DNA from: Haemophilus parainfluenzae
GTDB taxonomy: Bacteria; Pseudomonadota; Gammaproteobacteria; Enterobacterales; Pasteurellaceae
Assembly: GCF_003252755.1 (NCBI RefSeq)
Contig: NZ_QEPT01000010.1
Location: forward strand, 1-55,629
Reading direction: 5' to 3'
DNA length: 55,629 nucleotides
A program made the translations under genes and the position numbers. Below the pieces are notes generated by a model, which did no database searches, was not told the DNA's origin, and was given only the letters and a program-made list of their open reading frames with translations. Below are positions 39,113 to 49,322 of this stretch, piece after piece. Each line of letters starts with the position of its first letter. Position 1 is the first letter of the stretch.

Positions 39113-41695
39113 ATGAATCATGTTTTTAAAATTATCTGGAATATAGTAAACCAATGCTGGATTGCTGTTTCAGAACTAAGCAAATCTGTGGGTAAATCAT
39201 CTCAAACAGACAAACTTAAAGCATTAAATGTAATTATTGGAGCTGCGGTTTTAGCGGGTGTAAGCACAACCGCAATGGCTGAAACCAATGTGGTATTAAA
39301 TAATGACGGAAATATTGTTGGTGGTACTGATGTTAGTGCAGTTGCCGGAGTTGGTACCACAGGTGATTCTGTTGTTTTAGGCAAAAAAGCAAAATCAGAA
39401 GAAACAGAGAGCATTGTAATTGGTAATAACGTGACAAATAAAGCACGTTGGTCAATAACATTAGGAAATAATGCAACAAGTCAATCAGGGTATGGTGTTA
39501 CTCTTGGTGATCGCGCATCAACAGGTAAAGGCGGAAACGCAATTGCTATCGGTTTAATGGCAAAAACCTCTAATGAGAAAGTTGGTGGAAATAGTCAGAC
39601 TGCAGTAGGGGTGGCATCTTATGCAGATGGTGAAGCTGCTTCAGCCTTTGGTTCATATGCCAATGCAACAGGCAGTCTAGCAACTGCAATTGGTCGAGGC
39701 ACTAAAGCTACAGCACTAAGTGCTTCTGCTTTTGGTGATAGCGCATCAGCCTCTGCATGGGGCGCAACTGCATTAGGCGTTGGCGCATCTGCTAGAGCGA
39801 ATAATTCTATTGCAGTTGGTTCTCAAGCAGTAACAGAAGGGCAAGAATCAACAGCATTAGGACGTCGTTCTTATGCTGGAGCTCAAAGTGCAACAGCTTT
39901 AGGTACAGGTGCAAACGCTAGTGCAATCGTTTCGACTGCTGTAGGTAATGGGGCTAAAGCGAGTGCTTTAGGAGCTTCATCATTAGGTAACGGTGCAGAT
40001 GCTAGCGGTAGAGGTTCAATGGCTTTAGGTTATGCATCTAAAGCTTCAGGTGTGGATGCATTGTCATCTGGCTCTAATGCTAATGCTTCATCAATGAATG
40101 CCGTTGCGGTTGGTAAAGATAGTAATTCCTCTGCTGTTAATGCTATTGCTCTTGGTACATCTAGTAACGTCTCTTCGGTTAGTGCTGTTGTGATTGGTAC
40201 TCAAGCAAAAGGTACGCATGAAAACTCTGTGACATTAGGTTCTTATTCAAGTAGTGCAGCCAATGATTTTAATCAGACGGCAAAAACTTTATCTTATTTT
40301 GGTGATAAGAGCAGCGTGACAGTTAACTACAATGGTACTTCTTCAACTCAAAAAGGTGCAGTATCTGTTGGTGATGGAAAACTTGTTCGCCAGATCCAAA
40401 ATGTGGGTGCAGGTCGAATTACTGATAAATCAACCGACGCAGTAAATGGTAGCCAGTTGTATCAAGCCTATTACAATGCAGGCTTTAATATTCAAAACAA
40501 TAAAACTGACACATCACGTATTAATACCAATGGCAAAGTAAATTTTGTGAATGGTAAGAATACCGAAGTGGTTGTTACAGACGGTGATAATGCAGCTAAT
40601 ATCACAGTGAATTTAAAAGATGATATTGAAGTTACTAGTGTTAAAGCTAATAATCTCACCGTAGGACCTGTTACGATTAATAAAGATGGTATTAATGCAG
40701 GTGATAAAAAAATCACTCATGTATCAAATGGTACAATTTCAGCAGATAGTCAAGATGCTGTGAATGGTAGCCAATTATATGCAGCGAAGAACGAGCTTAA
40801 TACCAATATTACTAAAGCCGCTGCAGCAGCTAAAACAGAAGTAAAAGCTGGAACAAATGTAGAGGTTACTTCTGAAACTGGTGCGAATAATCAAACGATT
40901 TACACCGTTAATGCAAAAGACACTTCAGCTTCTGTTGAAGCAGCTTCTGATGCTGTTACAGTAACAGTTGGTGAAAAAACAGAAGTTAAAAATGGTATTT
41001 CTGTTACCACAGTAACCAATTACAAAGTAGATCTTTCACAAAAAACCAAAGATGAAATCAAAAATGCAGGTGGTCGAGGATTTAACGTGACTGCAAGTGC
41101 ATCTGAAGGTACTGTTGTAAATGAAGTGGCAGAAGAAACAGTTCAATCTACAGCAACAAAAATGGATAAATTGACACTTGATGCGGGTAAAAATATTAAA
41201 TTAACTCACAAAAAAGGAAAAGTGTTAAGCGTTGCAGTATCTGACACACCGACATTCAAAAATGTAACTACAACAGGTGACGTTAACGTTGGTGGTACTA
41301 TCCATGCACATGGTGGATTAGATATGCACAATAATCGTATTGTAAATGTGGCTGATCCGAAAGACCCAACTGATGCAGTAAATAAACGTTATGTTGATAA
41401 TGCTGTGAAAAACATTAATAACAACATCAATCGTTTAGACAACAAAATTGATCACGTTGATCGTAAATTACGAGCAGGTATTGCAGGTGCGACAGCGATT
41501 TCTTTCTTACAACGTCCAAATGAAGCGGGTAAAAGCTTAGTTTCTGTTGGTGTTGGTGGTTATCGCAATGAAAATGCAATCGCAGTTGGTTATGGCCGAA
41601 ATTCTGATAACAACAAAATTTCGATTAAAGTTGGTGCAAGTATCAATTCCCGCAGTGATGTAAACTGGGGTGGTAGCATCGGTTACCAATGGTAA
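39113..41695 (+). CDS. trimeric autotransporter adhesin (YadA/Hia type)
   Basis: An 860-residue surface adhesin (type Vc secretion). The start at 39113 gives the extended signal peptide typical of the family (residues 1-56, cleavage after AMA); AGGAAATTAATT lies upstream. The head (about 89-380) is made of YadA-like 14-residue repeats with ALG/AVG cores. Two neck/stalk connectors end in DAVNGSQLY (about 418-450 and 531-559). A third connector DAVNKRYVDNAV is near 755. A short coiled coil then leads to a C-terminal membrane anchor (about 785-860) ending in Trp. It likely binds host cells or matrix; the receptor is unknown. Head repeats are diverged, so length variation is less likely than in tandem-repeat adhesins. 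Confidence 0.94.
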   Translation: MNHVFKIIWNIVNQCWIAVSELSKSVGKSSQTDKLKALNVIIGAAVLAGVSTTAMAETNVVLNNDGNIVGGTDVSAVAGVGTTGDSVVLGKKAKSEETESIVIGNNVTNKARWSITLGNNATSQSGYGVTLGDRASTGKGGNAIAIGLMAKTSNEKVGGNSQTAVGVASYADGEAASAFGSYANATGSLATAIGRGTKATALSASAFGDSASASAWGATALGVGASARANNSIAVGSQAVTEGQESTALGRRSYAGAQSATALGTGANASAIVSTAVGNGAKASALGASSLGNGADASGRGSMALGYASKASGVDALSSGSNANASSMNAVAVGKDSNSSAVNAIALGTSSNVSSVSAVVIGTQAKGTHENSVTLGSYSSSAANDFNQTAKTLSYFGDKSSVTVNYNGTSSTQKGAVSVGDGKLVRQIQNVGAGRITDKSTDAVNGSQLYQAYYNAGFNIQNNKTDTSRINTNGKVNFVNGKNTEVVVTDGDNAANITVNLKDDIEVTSVKANNLTVGPVTINKDGINAGDKKITHVSNGTISADSQDAVNGSQLYAAKNELNTNITKAAAAAKTEVKAGTNVEVTSETGANNQTIYTVNAKDTSASVEAASDAVTVTVGEKTEVKNGISVTTVTNYKVDLSQKTKDEIKNAGGRGFNVTASASEGTVVNEVAEETVQSTATKMDKLTLDAGKNIKLTHKKGKVLSVAVSDTPTFKNVTTTGDVNVGGTIHAHGGLDMHNNRIVNVADPKDPTDAVNKRYVDNAVKNINNNINRLDNKIDHVDRKLRAGIAGATAISFLQRPNEAGKSLVSVGVGGYRNENAIAVGYGRNSDNNKISIKVGASINSRSDVNWGGSIGYQW

Positions 41696-41704
41696 TTGTT
41701 TGAT

Positions 41705-41736
41705 AAAAAGGCAGAGTAAAATCTGCCTTTTTTTAT
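41705..41736 (+). terminator. rho-independent terminator of the adhesin gene
   Basis: Arms 41706-41715 and 41722-41731 (AAAAGGCAGA type) with a 6-nt loop and a T run. Confidence 0.92.
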
Positions 41737-41748
41737 TATATTGAGATG

Positions 41749-41785
41749 AAAAAAAGTGCGGTCAAATTTAACCGCACTTTTTTGC
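41749..41785 (-). terminator. uptake-signal terminator of aspC
   Basis: A 13-bp stem (41750-41762 / 41771-41783) made of an uptake-signal pair, with A and T runs on both sides, just past the aspC stop. Confidence 0.9.
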
Positions 41786-41794
41786 TTTTATTGA

Positions 41795-42985
41795 TTAAAG
41801 CACTTTTACAATGCTTTCACATAAATAACGAATATTGTCCTCAGTGATACCTGCTACATTGATACGACCAGAACGAACAGCATAAATCGCAAATTCTTCT
41901 TTTAAGCGATCAACTTGTTCAGGTGATAAGCCGCTGAAAGAGAACATACCATTTTGTTCCATGATAAAGCTGAAATCTTGTTCTGCACCATATTCTTTTA
42001 ATAACTGAACGAATAAATGACGCATTTTTTTGATACGTTCACGCATTTCAGTCAATTCATTTTCCCATTCTTGACGAAGTTGTGGATCATTTAACACCGT
42101 TGCTACGGTTGCACCACCATGAGACGCAGGGTTAGAGTAGAGAGTGCGAATAATTGATTTCACCTGTGTTAATGCAGTTGAAGCAATTTCTGCATTTTCA
42201 GCGACAAGCGTAAAGGCACCTACACGCTCATTGTATAAACCAAAGTTTTTAGAGAATGAACTCGCCACTAATAATTCTTTATGATTTGCTGCAAATGCAC
42301 GTAAACCGTAAGCATCTTGGTCTAAGCCATTGGCTAAACCTTGATAAGCAAAGTCAAAGAGTGGTAACCAGCCGTTTTTCGCTGAAAGCGCGGCTAATTC
42401 TTGCCATTGTTCAGGGGTTGGGTCAATACCGGTTGGGTTGTGGCAGCAACCGTGTAAAAGCACCACATCACCTTCGCTTGCTTGGCTTAAATCTTCAAGT
42501 AAATGTTCCCAGTCAAGGGCTTTGCGTTCAGCATCATAATAACGATATTCACGAATCGTCATGCCCACTGCATTGAAAATTGCATTGTGGTTTGGCCATG
42601 TAGGTGTACTAATCCATACATTTTGTGCTTTGGTTTGACGTTTAATGAATTCTGCCGCAATGCGTAATGCACCTGTGCCACCTAAACTTTGCGCAGTTCT
42701 TGCACGGTTTGCTTTAATGACTTCTGAATCTTTACCGAAAAGGAGCTCTTTTGTGCGTTCGTTATAATCGGCAATACCATCGATAGTCAGATAGTTTTTA
42801 GTCTTTTCGTTATCAAATAAGCGTTTTTCGGCTTCTTTTACCGCGCGCATAATCGGTGTTGTACCTTGTGCATCTTTATAAACGCCAATACCTAAATTGA
42901 TTTTATTTTTACGCGTTTCAGATTTGAATGCTTCGCCTAAGCCTAAGATAGGATCGGCCGGAGCCGCTTTGATATGTTCAAACAT
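41795..42985 (-). CDS. aspC: aromatic/aspartate aminotransferase
   Basis: A 396-residue class I aminotransferase. [15 protein letters not shown] holds the PLP lysine, and [15 protein letters not shown] and [14 protein letters not shown] are family blocks. It interconverts aspartate and oxaloacetate; TyrB-type activity on aromatic acids cannot be excluded by sequence. The ATG has AAGGAAAAGCT upstream. Confidence 0.95.
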   Translation of the reverse strand: MFEHIKAAPADPILGLGEAFKSETRKNKINLGIGVYKDAQGTTPIMRAVKEAEKRLFDNEKTKNYLTIDGIADYNERTKELLFGKDSEVIKANRARTAQSLGGTGALRIAAEFIKRQTKAQNVWISTPTWPNHNAIFNAVGMTIREYRYYDAERKALDWEHLLEDLSQASEGDVVLLHGCCHNPTGIDPTPEQWQELAALSAKNGWLPLFDFAYQGLANGLDQDAYGLRAFAANHKELLVASSFSKNFGLYNERVGAFTLVAENAEIASTALTQVKSIIRTLYSNPASHGGATVATVLNDPQLRQEWENELTEMRERIKKMRHLFVQLLKEYGAEQDFSFIMEQNGMFSFSGLSPEQVDRLKEEFAIYAVRSGRINVAGITEDNIRYLCESIVKVL

Positions 42986-43067
42986 AGCTTTTCCTTATGT
43001 ATGTGTTGTGAGATAAGTAATTTTATACTTCAGCCGATAGATTTTATCAAGAAGAACCTGATAAAAA

Positions 43068-43122
43068 TTAACCGCACTTTGATGTTTTTAGATATTCATC
43101 AAAAAGTGCGGTTGTTTTTTTC
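43068..43122 (-). terminator. terminator of purK from an uptake-signal pair
   Basis: AACCGCACTTT-GATG (43070-43084) pairs with CATC-AAAAAGTGCGGTT (43097-43113) with a small bulge. T runs follow on both strands. It is just downstream of purK on the minus strand. Confidence 0.85.
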
Positions 43123-43124
43123 GA

Positions 43125-44213
43125 TTATTTTAATTTCTCAATCGCCCAATTTAAACCAGATTGATAGTCTTCAGGGAGTTCGTGACGAAGTTTTTCAAGC
43201 TGTTGAATAATGACTGTTTTATCCGGATGCGTAATATTGATATGACCTAACTTTCTACCCGGACGAACTTCCTTACCATACCAATGTAATTGGGAGAAAG
43301 GCGTGTTTAACCATTGTGGATTATGTTCTGTACCAATTAAATTGACCATGACACTTGGTGCAATAGGCTGCAATGATGGAGTGGGTAAATCTAACAAGGC
43401 TCGTAAATGTAATTCAAATTGACTAATAGCACAGCCTAATTGTGTCCAATGTCCACTGTTATGTACACGAGGGGCAAGTTCATTAATTAATAATTTATCA
43501 CCCACCACAAAGCATTCCATCGCCATTACCCCCACATATTCAAGCTTGTCCATGATTTTTCCGAGCATAGACTCCGCCTGAATTTGTTGGTTTTGTTGTT
43601 GAGGGAATGAAACATCTGTCACACTGTAACGTAAAATGCCATTTTGCTGCAGGTTATGCGTTACAGGATAGAAACGTTTTTCACCATTTTTAAATCTTGC
43701 GCCTACAATAGACACTTCGTAATCAAAAGGAATGAATTTTTCTGCAATCACTTCACCAAATAAGTCATCAGTGATATCTGCTTTTTTTTCATCGCTGATA
43801 ATCCATTGACCTCGTCCATCATATCCTCCTGTTCTACGTTTGACGACGACTTTCTCGCCAATAGTTTGGAAAATATCATTCCATTGCGTTTTATCTTTTA
43901 ATAAACACCAAGGCGAGGTAGAAAGATTAAGTTCATCCAGTAAAGATTTTTGGGTAAAACGATCAGCCAATAAGCCAAAAACATTCTGATTAACGAAATT
44001 TTTATGATGACCTAATAATTCAGTTAACGGTGTTTTTTCCCAACGTTCAATTTCCGCGGTAATGATGGCATCTTTAGGTAAATCAAATACAGGCGCATTG
44101 AACTCAAGTGGCTGTACATGAATATCTAATGGGGCACCAGCATAACGTAACATTCTGCCGAGTTGACCATTACCAAGTACATAAACGGTAGGATATAGGG
44201 TAGAGTTTTGCAT
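43125..44213 (-). CDS. purK: 5-(carboxyamino)imidazole ribonucleotide synthase PurK
   Basis: A 362-residue ATP-grasp enzyme that carboxylates AIR in purine synthesis. It has VLGNGQLGRML, RRTGGYDGRGQW, and NELAPRVHNSGHWT. The ATG at 44213 gives the family N-terminus; an upstream in-frame ATG adds five residues. The ribosome site is weak. It follows purE after a gap of about 70 bp that contains an uptake-signal hairpin. Confidence 0.96.
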   Translation of the reverse strand: MQNSTLYPTVYVLGNGQLGRMLRYAGAPLDIHVQPLEFNAPVFDLPKDAIITAEIERWEKTPLTELLGHHKNFVNQNVFGLLADRFTQKSLLDELNLSTSPWCLLKDKTQWNDIFQTIGEKVVVKRRTGGYDGRGQWIISDEKKADITDDLFGEVIAEKFIPFDYEVSIVGARFKNGEKRFYPVTHNLQQNGILRYSVTDVSFPQQQNQQIQAESMLGKIMDKLEYVGVMAMECFVVGDKLLINELAPRVHNSGHWTQLGCAISQFELHLRALLDLPTPSLQPIAPSVMVNLIGTEHNPQWLNTPFSQLHWYGKEVRPGRKLGHINITHPDKTVIIQQLEKLRHELPEDYQSGLNWAIEKLK

Positions 44214-44244
44214 AAAATTTCTCATCAAATCTAGCTAAAAAAAC

Positions 44245-44268
44245 AACCGCACTTTAAAAAGTGCGGTC
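44245..44268 (-). terminator. intra-operon uptake-signal hairpin between purE and purK
   Basis: A 10-bp perfect stem (44246-44255 / 44258-44267). On the minus strand it is followed by GTTG and a run of T, so it resembles a terminator located between two operon genes. Confidence 0.75.
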
Positions 44269-44283
44269 AAAATGAAAGGTGTT

Positions 44284-44778
44284 TTATTTACGTGGATCAG
44301 GATTATCCAATACCACATTAGTTTGATTTTCGCGGAATGCTTGTAGGCGAGCGAATAACGCATTATCCCAACCGGCAAGAATTTGTGCGGCGAGTAATCC
44401 TGCATTAGCAGCACCAGCAGGGCCAATTGCTAACGTACCAACAGGAATGCCTTTAGGCATTTGTACGATAGAATAAAGGCTATCAACACCGCTTAACATA
44501 GAGCTTTTAACAGGGACACCCAATACGGGCACAAGCGTTTTGGCCGCAATCATACCAGGTAAATGTGCTGCACCACCTGCACCTGCAATAATCACTTTGT
44601 AACCGTTTTTTTGTGCATTTTCGGCAAATTCAAACAGTTTGTCGGGGGTTCGATGTGCGGAAACGACTTCAACATGATATGCCACATTGAGTTCATCTAA
44701 AATTTGAGTTGCTTCTTGCATGGTTGCCCAATCGCTTTTAGAGCCCATAACAATAGCAATTTGTGCGGTATTTGACAT
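44284..44778 (-). CDS. purE: N5-carboxyaminoimidazole ribonucleotide mutase PurE
   Basis: A 164-residue class I PurE. It has [12 protein letters not shown] and VSAHRTPDK with the catalytic His, plus [13 protein letters not shown]. First gene of purEK. I see no Shine-Dalgarno before the ATG (only an AT-rich run). A PurR box lies over its promoter. Confidence 0.97.
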   Translation of the reverse strand: MSNTAQIAIVMGSKSDWATMQEATQILDELNVAYHVEVVSAHRTPDKLFEFAENAQKNGYKVIIAGAGGAAHLPGMIAAKTLVPVLGVPVKSSMLSGVDSLYSIVQMPKGIPVGTLAIGPAGAANAGLLAAQILAGWDNALFARLQAFRENQTNVVLDNPDPRK

Positions 44779-44813
44779 ATTTTTAAAAAATTATCTGATA
44801 AAAAACGATGCGT

Positions 44814-44853
44814 AGAATAGCACATTTACTCACTTTTAAGCAAACGTTTGCTA
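44814..44853 (-). promoter_or_regulatory. purE promoter with PurR box
   Basis: AAGCAAACGTTTGCTA (44838-44853), with a 14-bp perfect palindrome, fits the PurR operator. On the minus strand TTGCTT (44843-44838) and TATTCT (44819-44814), 18 bp apart, form the promoter, so the box covers the -35 region. Confidence 0.85.
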
Positions 44854-44939
44854 TGCGGTAAAGACTGAAAATTACATTGCAAGTTTTGTCATAAAATTTT
44901 ATCCTAATAGGAGTTTTTTTCTTAGAAATAGAGCAGATT

Positions 44940-47549
44940 ATGTTAGCTAAAGCGAAATATAGAAAAGATTACAAACAACCTGATTTTACAGTTACGGATA
45001 TTTTCCTTGATTTTCAATTAGATCCTAATCATACCGTTGTCACTGCAAAAACAACCTTCCAACGTTTAAACGACGAAGCAACACACCTACGATTAGATGG
45101 TCATGGTTTCCAATTTGCTTCCATCAAATTTAATGGCGAAGATTTTAAACATTATCATCAAGACCATGAAAGTTTAACGTTAGATTTAACCAATCAAAGT
45201 GCGGCCAATTTTGAACTTGAAATTGTGACGAATCTAGAGCCTGCACAAAACACCTCTTTACAAGGGCTTTATCAATCAGGTGAAGGCATTTGTACTCAAT
45301 GTGAAGCAGAAGGCTTCCGTCAAATTACTTATATGCTTGATCGCCCTGATGTATTAGCGCGTTATACAACCAAAATTACCGCAGATAAAACTAAATATCC
45401 TTACTTGCTTTCTAATGGTAACCGCATTGCAAGTGGCGAGTTAGAGGATGGTCGTCATTGGGTTGAATGGAATGACCCATTCCCGAAACCAAGCTATTTA
45501 TTCGCTTTAGTGGCTGGTGATTTTGATTTATTACAAGATACCTTTACGACAAAAAGTGGTCATGAAGTAGCTTTAGAGCTTTATGTTGACCGTGGCAATC
45601 TTGATCGTGCCTCTTGGGCAATGGAAAGTCTGAAAAAAGCGATGAAATGGGATGAAGACCGTTTCAATTTAGAATATGACTTAGATATTTACATGATTGT
45701 TGCTGTGGACTTCTTCAATATGGGCGCCATGGAAAATAAAGGGTTGAATATCTTTAACTCTAAATTTGTGTTGGCCAATCCACAAACGGCAACCGATGAT
45801 GATTACCTCGCCATTGAAAGCGTGATTGCGCATGAATACTTCCACAACTGGACCGGAAACCGTGTAACTTGTCGTGATTGGTTCCAGCTAAGTTTGAAAG
45901 AAGGTTTAACAGTTTTCCGTGATCAAGAATTTTCATCTGATACTGGTTCTCGTGCAGTCAATCGTATTAATAACGTGAAATTCTTACGTACGGTACAATT
46001 TGCCGAAGATGCAAGCCCAATGTCACACCCAATTCGCCCTGAAAAAGTCATTGAAATGAATAACTTCTATACCGTGACTGTATATGAAAAAGGGGCAGAA
46101 GTGATTCGTATGTTGCATACCTTATTAGGTGAACAAGGTTTCCAAAAAGGAATGCAACTTTATATTGCAGAAAATGACGGTAAAGCAGCAACTTGTGAAG
46201 ATTTTGTTTCTGCAATGGAGCGTGCGAATGATGTTGATTTAGCACAATTCCGTCGTTGGTATAGCCAATCAGGTACGCCAGAATTATTGATTAGCGATGC
46301 CTATGACGAACAAACTCATACTTATCGTTTAACCGTTTCGCAATCTACGCCACCAACAGCTGACCAAATGGAAAAAGTAAACTTACATATTCCATTAAAA
46401 ATTGCGCTTTATGATGCTAAAGGCACCAAACAAATGTTACAGCATAACGGTGAATTGTTAAGTGATGTGTTAAATGTAACAGAAAAAGACCAAGTGTTTG
46501 AGTTCCACGGCATTTATGGTCGCCCAATTCCTGCATTATTATGTGATTTCTCTGCGCCGGTGAAACTCGATTATGATTACACTACAGAGCAATTATTGGG
46601 TTTACTTAAATTTGCAGATAATCAATTTGCTCGTTGGGATGCAGCACAAATGCTGTTTACTCAAGAGTTGCGTCGTAATGTGGCGCATTTCCAACAAGGT
46701 GAAGCTTTTGACATTTCGCCTGATGTTTTAACCGCACTTGCGTATGTATTGGAAAATTACGAACAAGATATCGAATTAGCCACATTAATTCTGACTTTGC
46801 CAAAAGACATTGAGTTTGCAGAAAGCTTTAAAACGATTGATCCAGATGGTATTGCAACCACAAGAGAATTTATGTTGGTGCAAATTGCAGAATACTTGAA
46901 AGAAGATTTATTGCGTATTTATACCCATATTCGTCTTGAAGATTATCGAGTGGCGCAAGAAGATATTGCCTTACGAGCAATGCGTAATCTTTGTTTAAGT
47001 TATTTGGCTTACACCAATCTTGGTAATAATGTAGTCCAAAAACATTACAATAATGCCAATAATATGACAGATACGCTGGCGGCATTAAATATGGCAACCA
47101 AAGCCGCATTACCTTGTCGTGATACCTTGTTAGCGGATTTCGAACAAAAATGGCAACATGATGGTTTAGTCATGGATAAATGGTTTGCTTTACAAGCAAC
47201 TCGCCCGGATGAAAACGTATTGGAAATTGTACAAGCATTAATGGATCACCCAAGCTTTAACTTCAACAATCCAAACCGTTTACGTTCATTAGTTGGGAGC
47301 TTTGCAAATCACAACTTAAAAGCATTCCATCATATCAGTGGTTCAGGCTATCGTTTCTTAACAGATGTTTTAATTCGTTTAAATGAAAGCAATCCACAAG
47401 TGGCTGCGCGTTTAATTGAGCCATTAATTCGTTTCTCTCGTTTTGATGCGCAACGTCAAACGTTAATGAAACGTGCTTTAGAACGATTGAGTGCAGTTGA
47501 AGAGCTCTCGAAAGATTTATTCGAGAAGATTGAAAAAGCCTTGCAATAA
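44940..47549 (+). CDS. pepN: aminopeptidase N
   Basis: An 869-residue M1 zinc metallo-aminopeptidase of the gammaproteobacterial PepN type (E. coli 870). It has the exopeptidase motif GAMENKG and the zinc motif HEYFHNW with the downstream Glu, then a long helical C-terminal domain. It acts in cytoplasmic peptide turnover. It is divergent from purE, with a short leader. An uptake signal lies near 46732. Confidence 0.97.
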   Translation: MLAKAKYRKDYKQPDFTVTDIFLDFQLDPNHTVVTAKTTFQRLNDEATHLRLDGHGFQFASIKFNGEDFKHYHQDHESLTLDLTNQSAANFELEIVTNLEPAQNTSLQGLYQSGEGICTQCEAEGFRQITYMLDRPDVLARYTTKITADKTKYPYLLSNGNRIASGELEDGRHWVEWNDPFPKPSYLFALVAGDFDLLQDTFTTKSGHEVALELYVDRGNLDRASWAMESLKKAMKWDEDRFNLEYDLDIYMIVAVDFFNMGAMENKGLNIFNSKFVLANPQTATDDDYLAIESVIAHEYFHNWTGNRVTCRDWFQLSLKEGLTVFRDQEFSSDTGSRAVNRINNVKFLRTVQFAEDASPMSHPIRPEKVIEMNNFYTVTVYEKGAEVIRMLHTLLGEQGFQKGMQLYIAENDGKAATCEDFVSAMERANDVDLAQFRRWYSQSGTPELLISDAYDEQTHTYRLTVSQSTPPTADQMEKVNLHIPLKIALYDAKGTKQMLQHNGELLSDVLNVTEKDQVFEFHGIYGRPIPALLCDFSAPVKLDYDYTTEQLLGLLKFADNQFARWDAAQMLFTQELRRNVAHFQQGEAFDISPDVLTALAYVLENYEQDIELATLILTLPKDIEFAESFKTIDPDGIATTREFMLVQIAEYLKEDLLRIYTHIRLEDYRVAQEDIALRAMRNLCLSYLAYTNLGNNVVQKHYNNANNMTDTLAALNMATKAALPCRDTLLADFEQKWQHDGLVMDKWFALQATRPDENVLEIVQALMDHPSFNFNNPNRLRSLVGSFANHNLKAFHHISGSGYRFLTDVLIRLNESNPQVAARLIEPLIRFSRFDAQRQTLMKRALERLSAVEELSKDLFEKIEKALQ

Positions 47550-47575
47550 TTGCTATAAATTTATTTTATATGCAA

Positions 47576-47606
47576 GGGATATCTAGAAGATATCCCGTAT
47601 TTTTTT
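47576..47606 (+). terminator. rho-independent terminator of pepN
   Basis: Stem GGGATATCT / AGATATCCC (47576-47584 / 47588-47596) with a 3-nt loop and a T run. Confidence 0.9.
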
Positions 47607-47660
47607 CAAATTTGTTAACTATATCAATCTTTTCTTTTATTCACTTTGATAAAATAGAAA

Positions 47661-47675
47661 ACGGCATTTTGCCGT
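47661..47675 (+). other. small hairpin in the oppA-like gene leader
   Basis: ACGGCA-TTT-TGCCGT, 22 bp upstream of the ATG, with no T run. It may influence translation or transcript stability. Confidence 0.4.
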
Positions 47676-47696
47676 ATTAGTTAATAAGGATTTTAT

Positions 47697-49307
47697 ATGA
47701 AAACATACAAAACATCAGTGCTGGTCAGTATGATGCTTGGCATTTTTTCAACAACAGCATTTTCTGCCACTGTACCTGCTGGTACGTCACTTTCTGACAC
47801 TCAAGTCTTCCGTCAAAACACACATAGTGATCCTGGTTCTCTTGATCCCCAATTGGTACAAGAAAATACCGCTGCCCAAATTGTGATTGATTTATTTGAA
47901 GGGTTAATTTGGTTGGATGAAAATGGTCAAGTGCAGCCTGCACAAGCAGAAAAATGGACAGTCTCTGACGATGGGAAAATTTATACCTTTTCATTGCGTG
48001 ATGCAAAATGGTCGGACGGTACACCAGTAACTGCTCGAGATTTTGTGCTAGGTTGGCAACGTGCAGTTGATCCTAAATTTGGTAGCCCTAATGCCAATTA
48101 TTTAACAAAGGCACATATTTTAAATGCAGAAGAAGTGATGCAAGGTAAAATGCCATTAAATGAATTAGGCATTAAAGCACTTAATGATAAACAAGTTGAA
48201 GTTACTCTTACCCAAGCTACACCTTATTTCTTGCAATTACTTGCGTACCCTACGACATTCCCTGTACCACATCATAAATTGGCTCAATTTGGTGATAAAT
48301 GGGCGACAGCTCAAAATATAGTAAGCAATGGAGCCTATCAATTAAAGCAATGGACGATTAATGAGAAAATTACAGCGGAACGTAATCCACTTTATTGGAA
48401 TGATAAAAATACGCTCATTAATAGTTCTGAATATCTATTTCAAGAAAGTTTAGCTTCTGCATATCAACGATACCAAGCTAAAGAATTGGATTTAACTTGG
48501 GTACCAGTAGAACAGATTCCACATATTCAAAAACACACACCGGATGCACTGATTGTCGTGCCTCGATTAACCACGGAATTCTATACATTCAACGTGGCTA
48601 AACCTCCATTTGATAATGAAAAAGTACGCAAGGCGTTATATCTTACCTTAGATAGATCATTGATTGCCGAGCATATTATTGGTTTGCGCAAACCAGCAGC
48701 AACATTGACACCACCAGAAGTTGATGGTTTTAATGCGCCAAATATTGCTGAATTAAATCAGCCATTAACAGAAAGAATAGCGCAGGCTAAAAAATTATTA
48801 AATGAAGCGGGGTATAGTGAAAAAAAACCGCTTCAATTTGAAATTTTTTATAATAAGTATGCAACTCATGAAAAAGTGGCGTTGGCGCTCGCTTCTGAAT
48901 GGAAGAAACAATTAGGTGCAGATGTAAAATTACGTACGATGGAATGGAAAACCTACTTGGGTGAACGCAATGTCGGTAATTTCCAATTATCCCGTATGTC
49001 TATTGATGCTGAATACAATGAACCGTCTGCATTTCTCAATTCTTTGCTTTCTACATCACCAGAAAATGTGGGGCAGTGGAAGAACAAAAAATTTGATCAA
49101 GTCATGAAAGATGCGCAAAGTACTTTAAATGACAAAACTCGTGCTGATTTATATCAACAAGCCGAGCAGCTTATTGCGGAGCAAGCACCTTTAATACCGA
49201 TTTTCTATTCACCGTTGATCAAAGTAATTAATCCAGCAGTAGGTGGGTTCCCAATGCATAATCCACAGGATTATGTTTATACTAAGGAGCTTTATATTCG
49301 TAAGTAG
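47697..49307 (+). CDS. oppA: orphan peptide ABC transporter substrate-binding protein (OppA/MppA family)
   Basis: A 536-residue periplasmic SBP_bac_5 protein. A Sec signal peptide spans about 1-23 (cut near AFS-A; there is no lipobox, as usual in Gram-negatives). Typical blocks are DPGSLDPQLVQENTAAQI, LRDAKWSDGTPVTARDF, and WNDKNTLINS. No permease or ATPase genes are adjacent, so it must share a transporter encoded elsewhere, as MppA does with OppBCDF. Its ligand (peptide, murein peptide or haem/glutathione) cannot be told. Confidence 0.9.
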   Translation: MKTYKTSVLVSMMLGIFSTTAFSATVPAGTSLSDTQVFRQNTHSDPGSLDPQLVQENTAAQIVIDLFEGLIWLDENGQVQPAQAEKWTVSDDGKIYTFSLRDAKWSDGTPVTARDFVLGWQRAVDPKFGSPNANYLTKAHILNAEEVMQGKMPLNELGIKALNDKQVEVTLTQATPYFLQLLAYPTTFPVPHHKLAQFGDKWATAQNIVSNGAYQLKQWTINEKITAERNPLYWNDKNTLINSSEYLFQESLASAYQRYQAKELDLTWVPVEQIPHIQKHTPDALIVVPRLTTEFYTFNVAKPPFDNEKVRKALYLTLDRSLIAEHIIGLRKPAATLTPPEVDGFNAPNIAELNQPLTERIAQAKKLLNEAGYSEKKPLQFEIFYNKYATHEKVALALASEWKKQLGADVKLRTMEWKTYLGERNVGNFQLSRMSIDAEYNEPSAFLNSLLSTSPENVGQWKNKKFDQVMKDAQSTLNDKTRADLYQQAEQLIAEQAPLIPIFYSPLIKVINPAVGGFPMHNPQDYVYTKELYIRK

Positions 49308-49322
49308 TGTTATCTAAGCACC

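Noticed and set aside
39113-41695. The adhesin as a phase-variable gene through coding repeats
   Set aside because: The head repeats are diverged at DNA level and I found no tandem tetranucleotide or similar slippage tract in the coding sequence.
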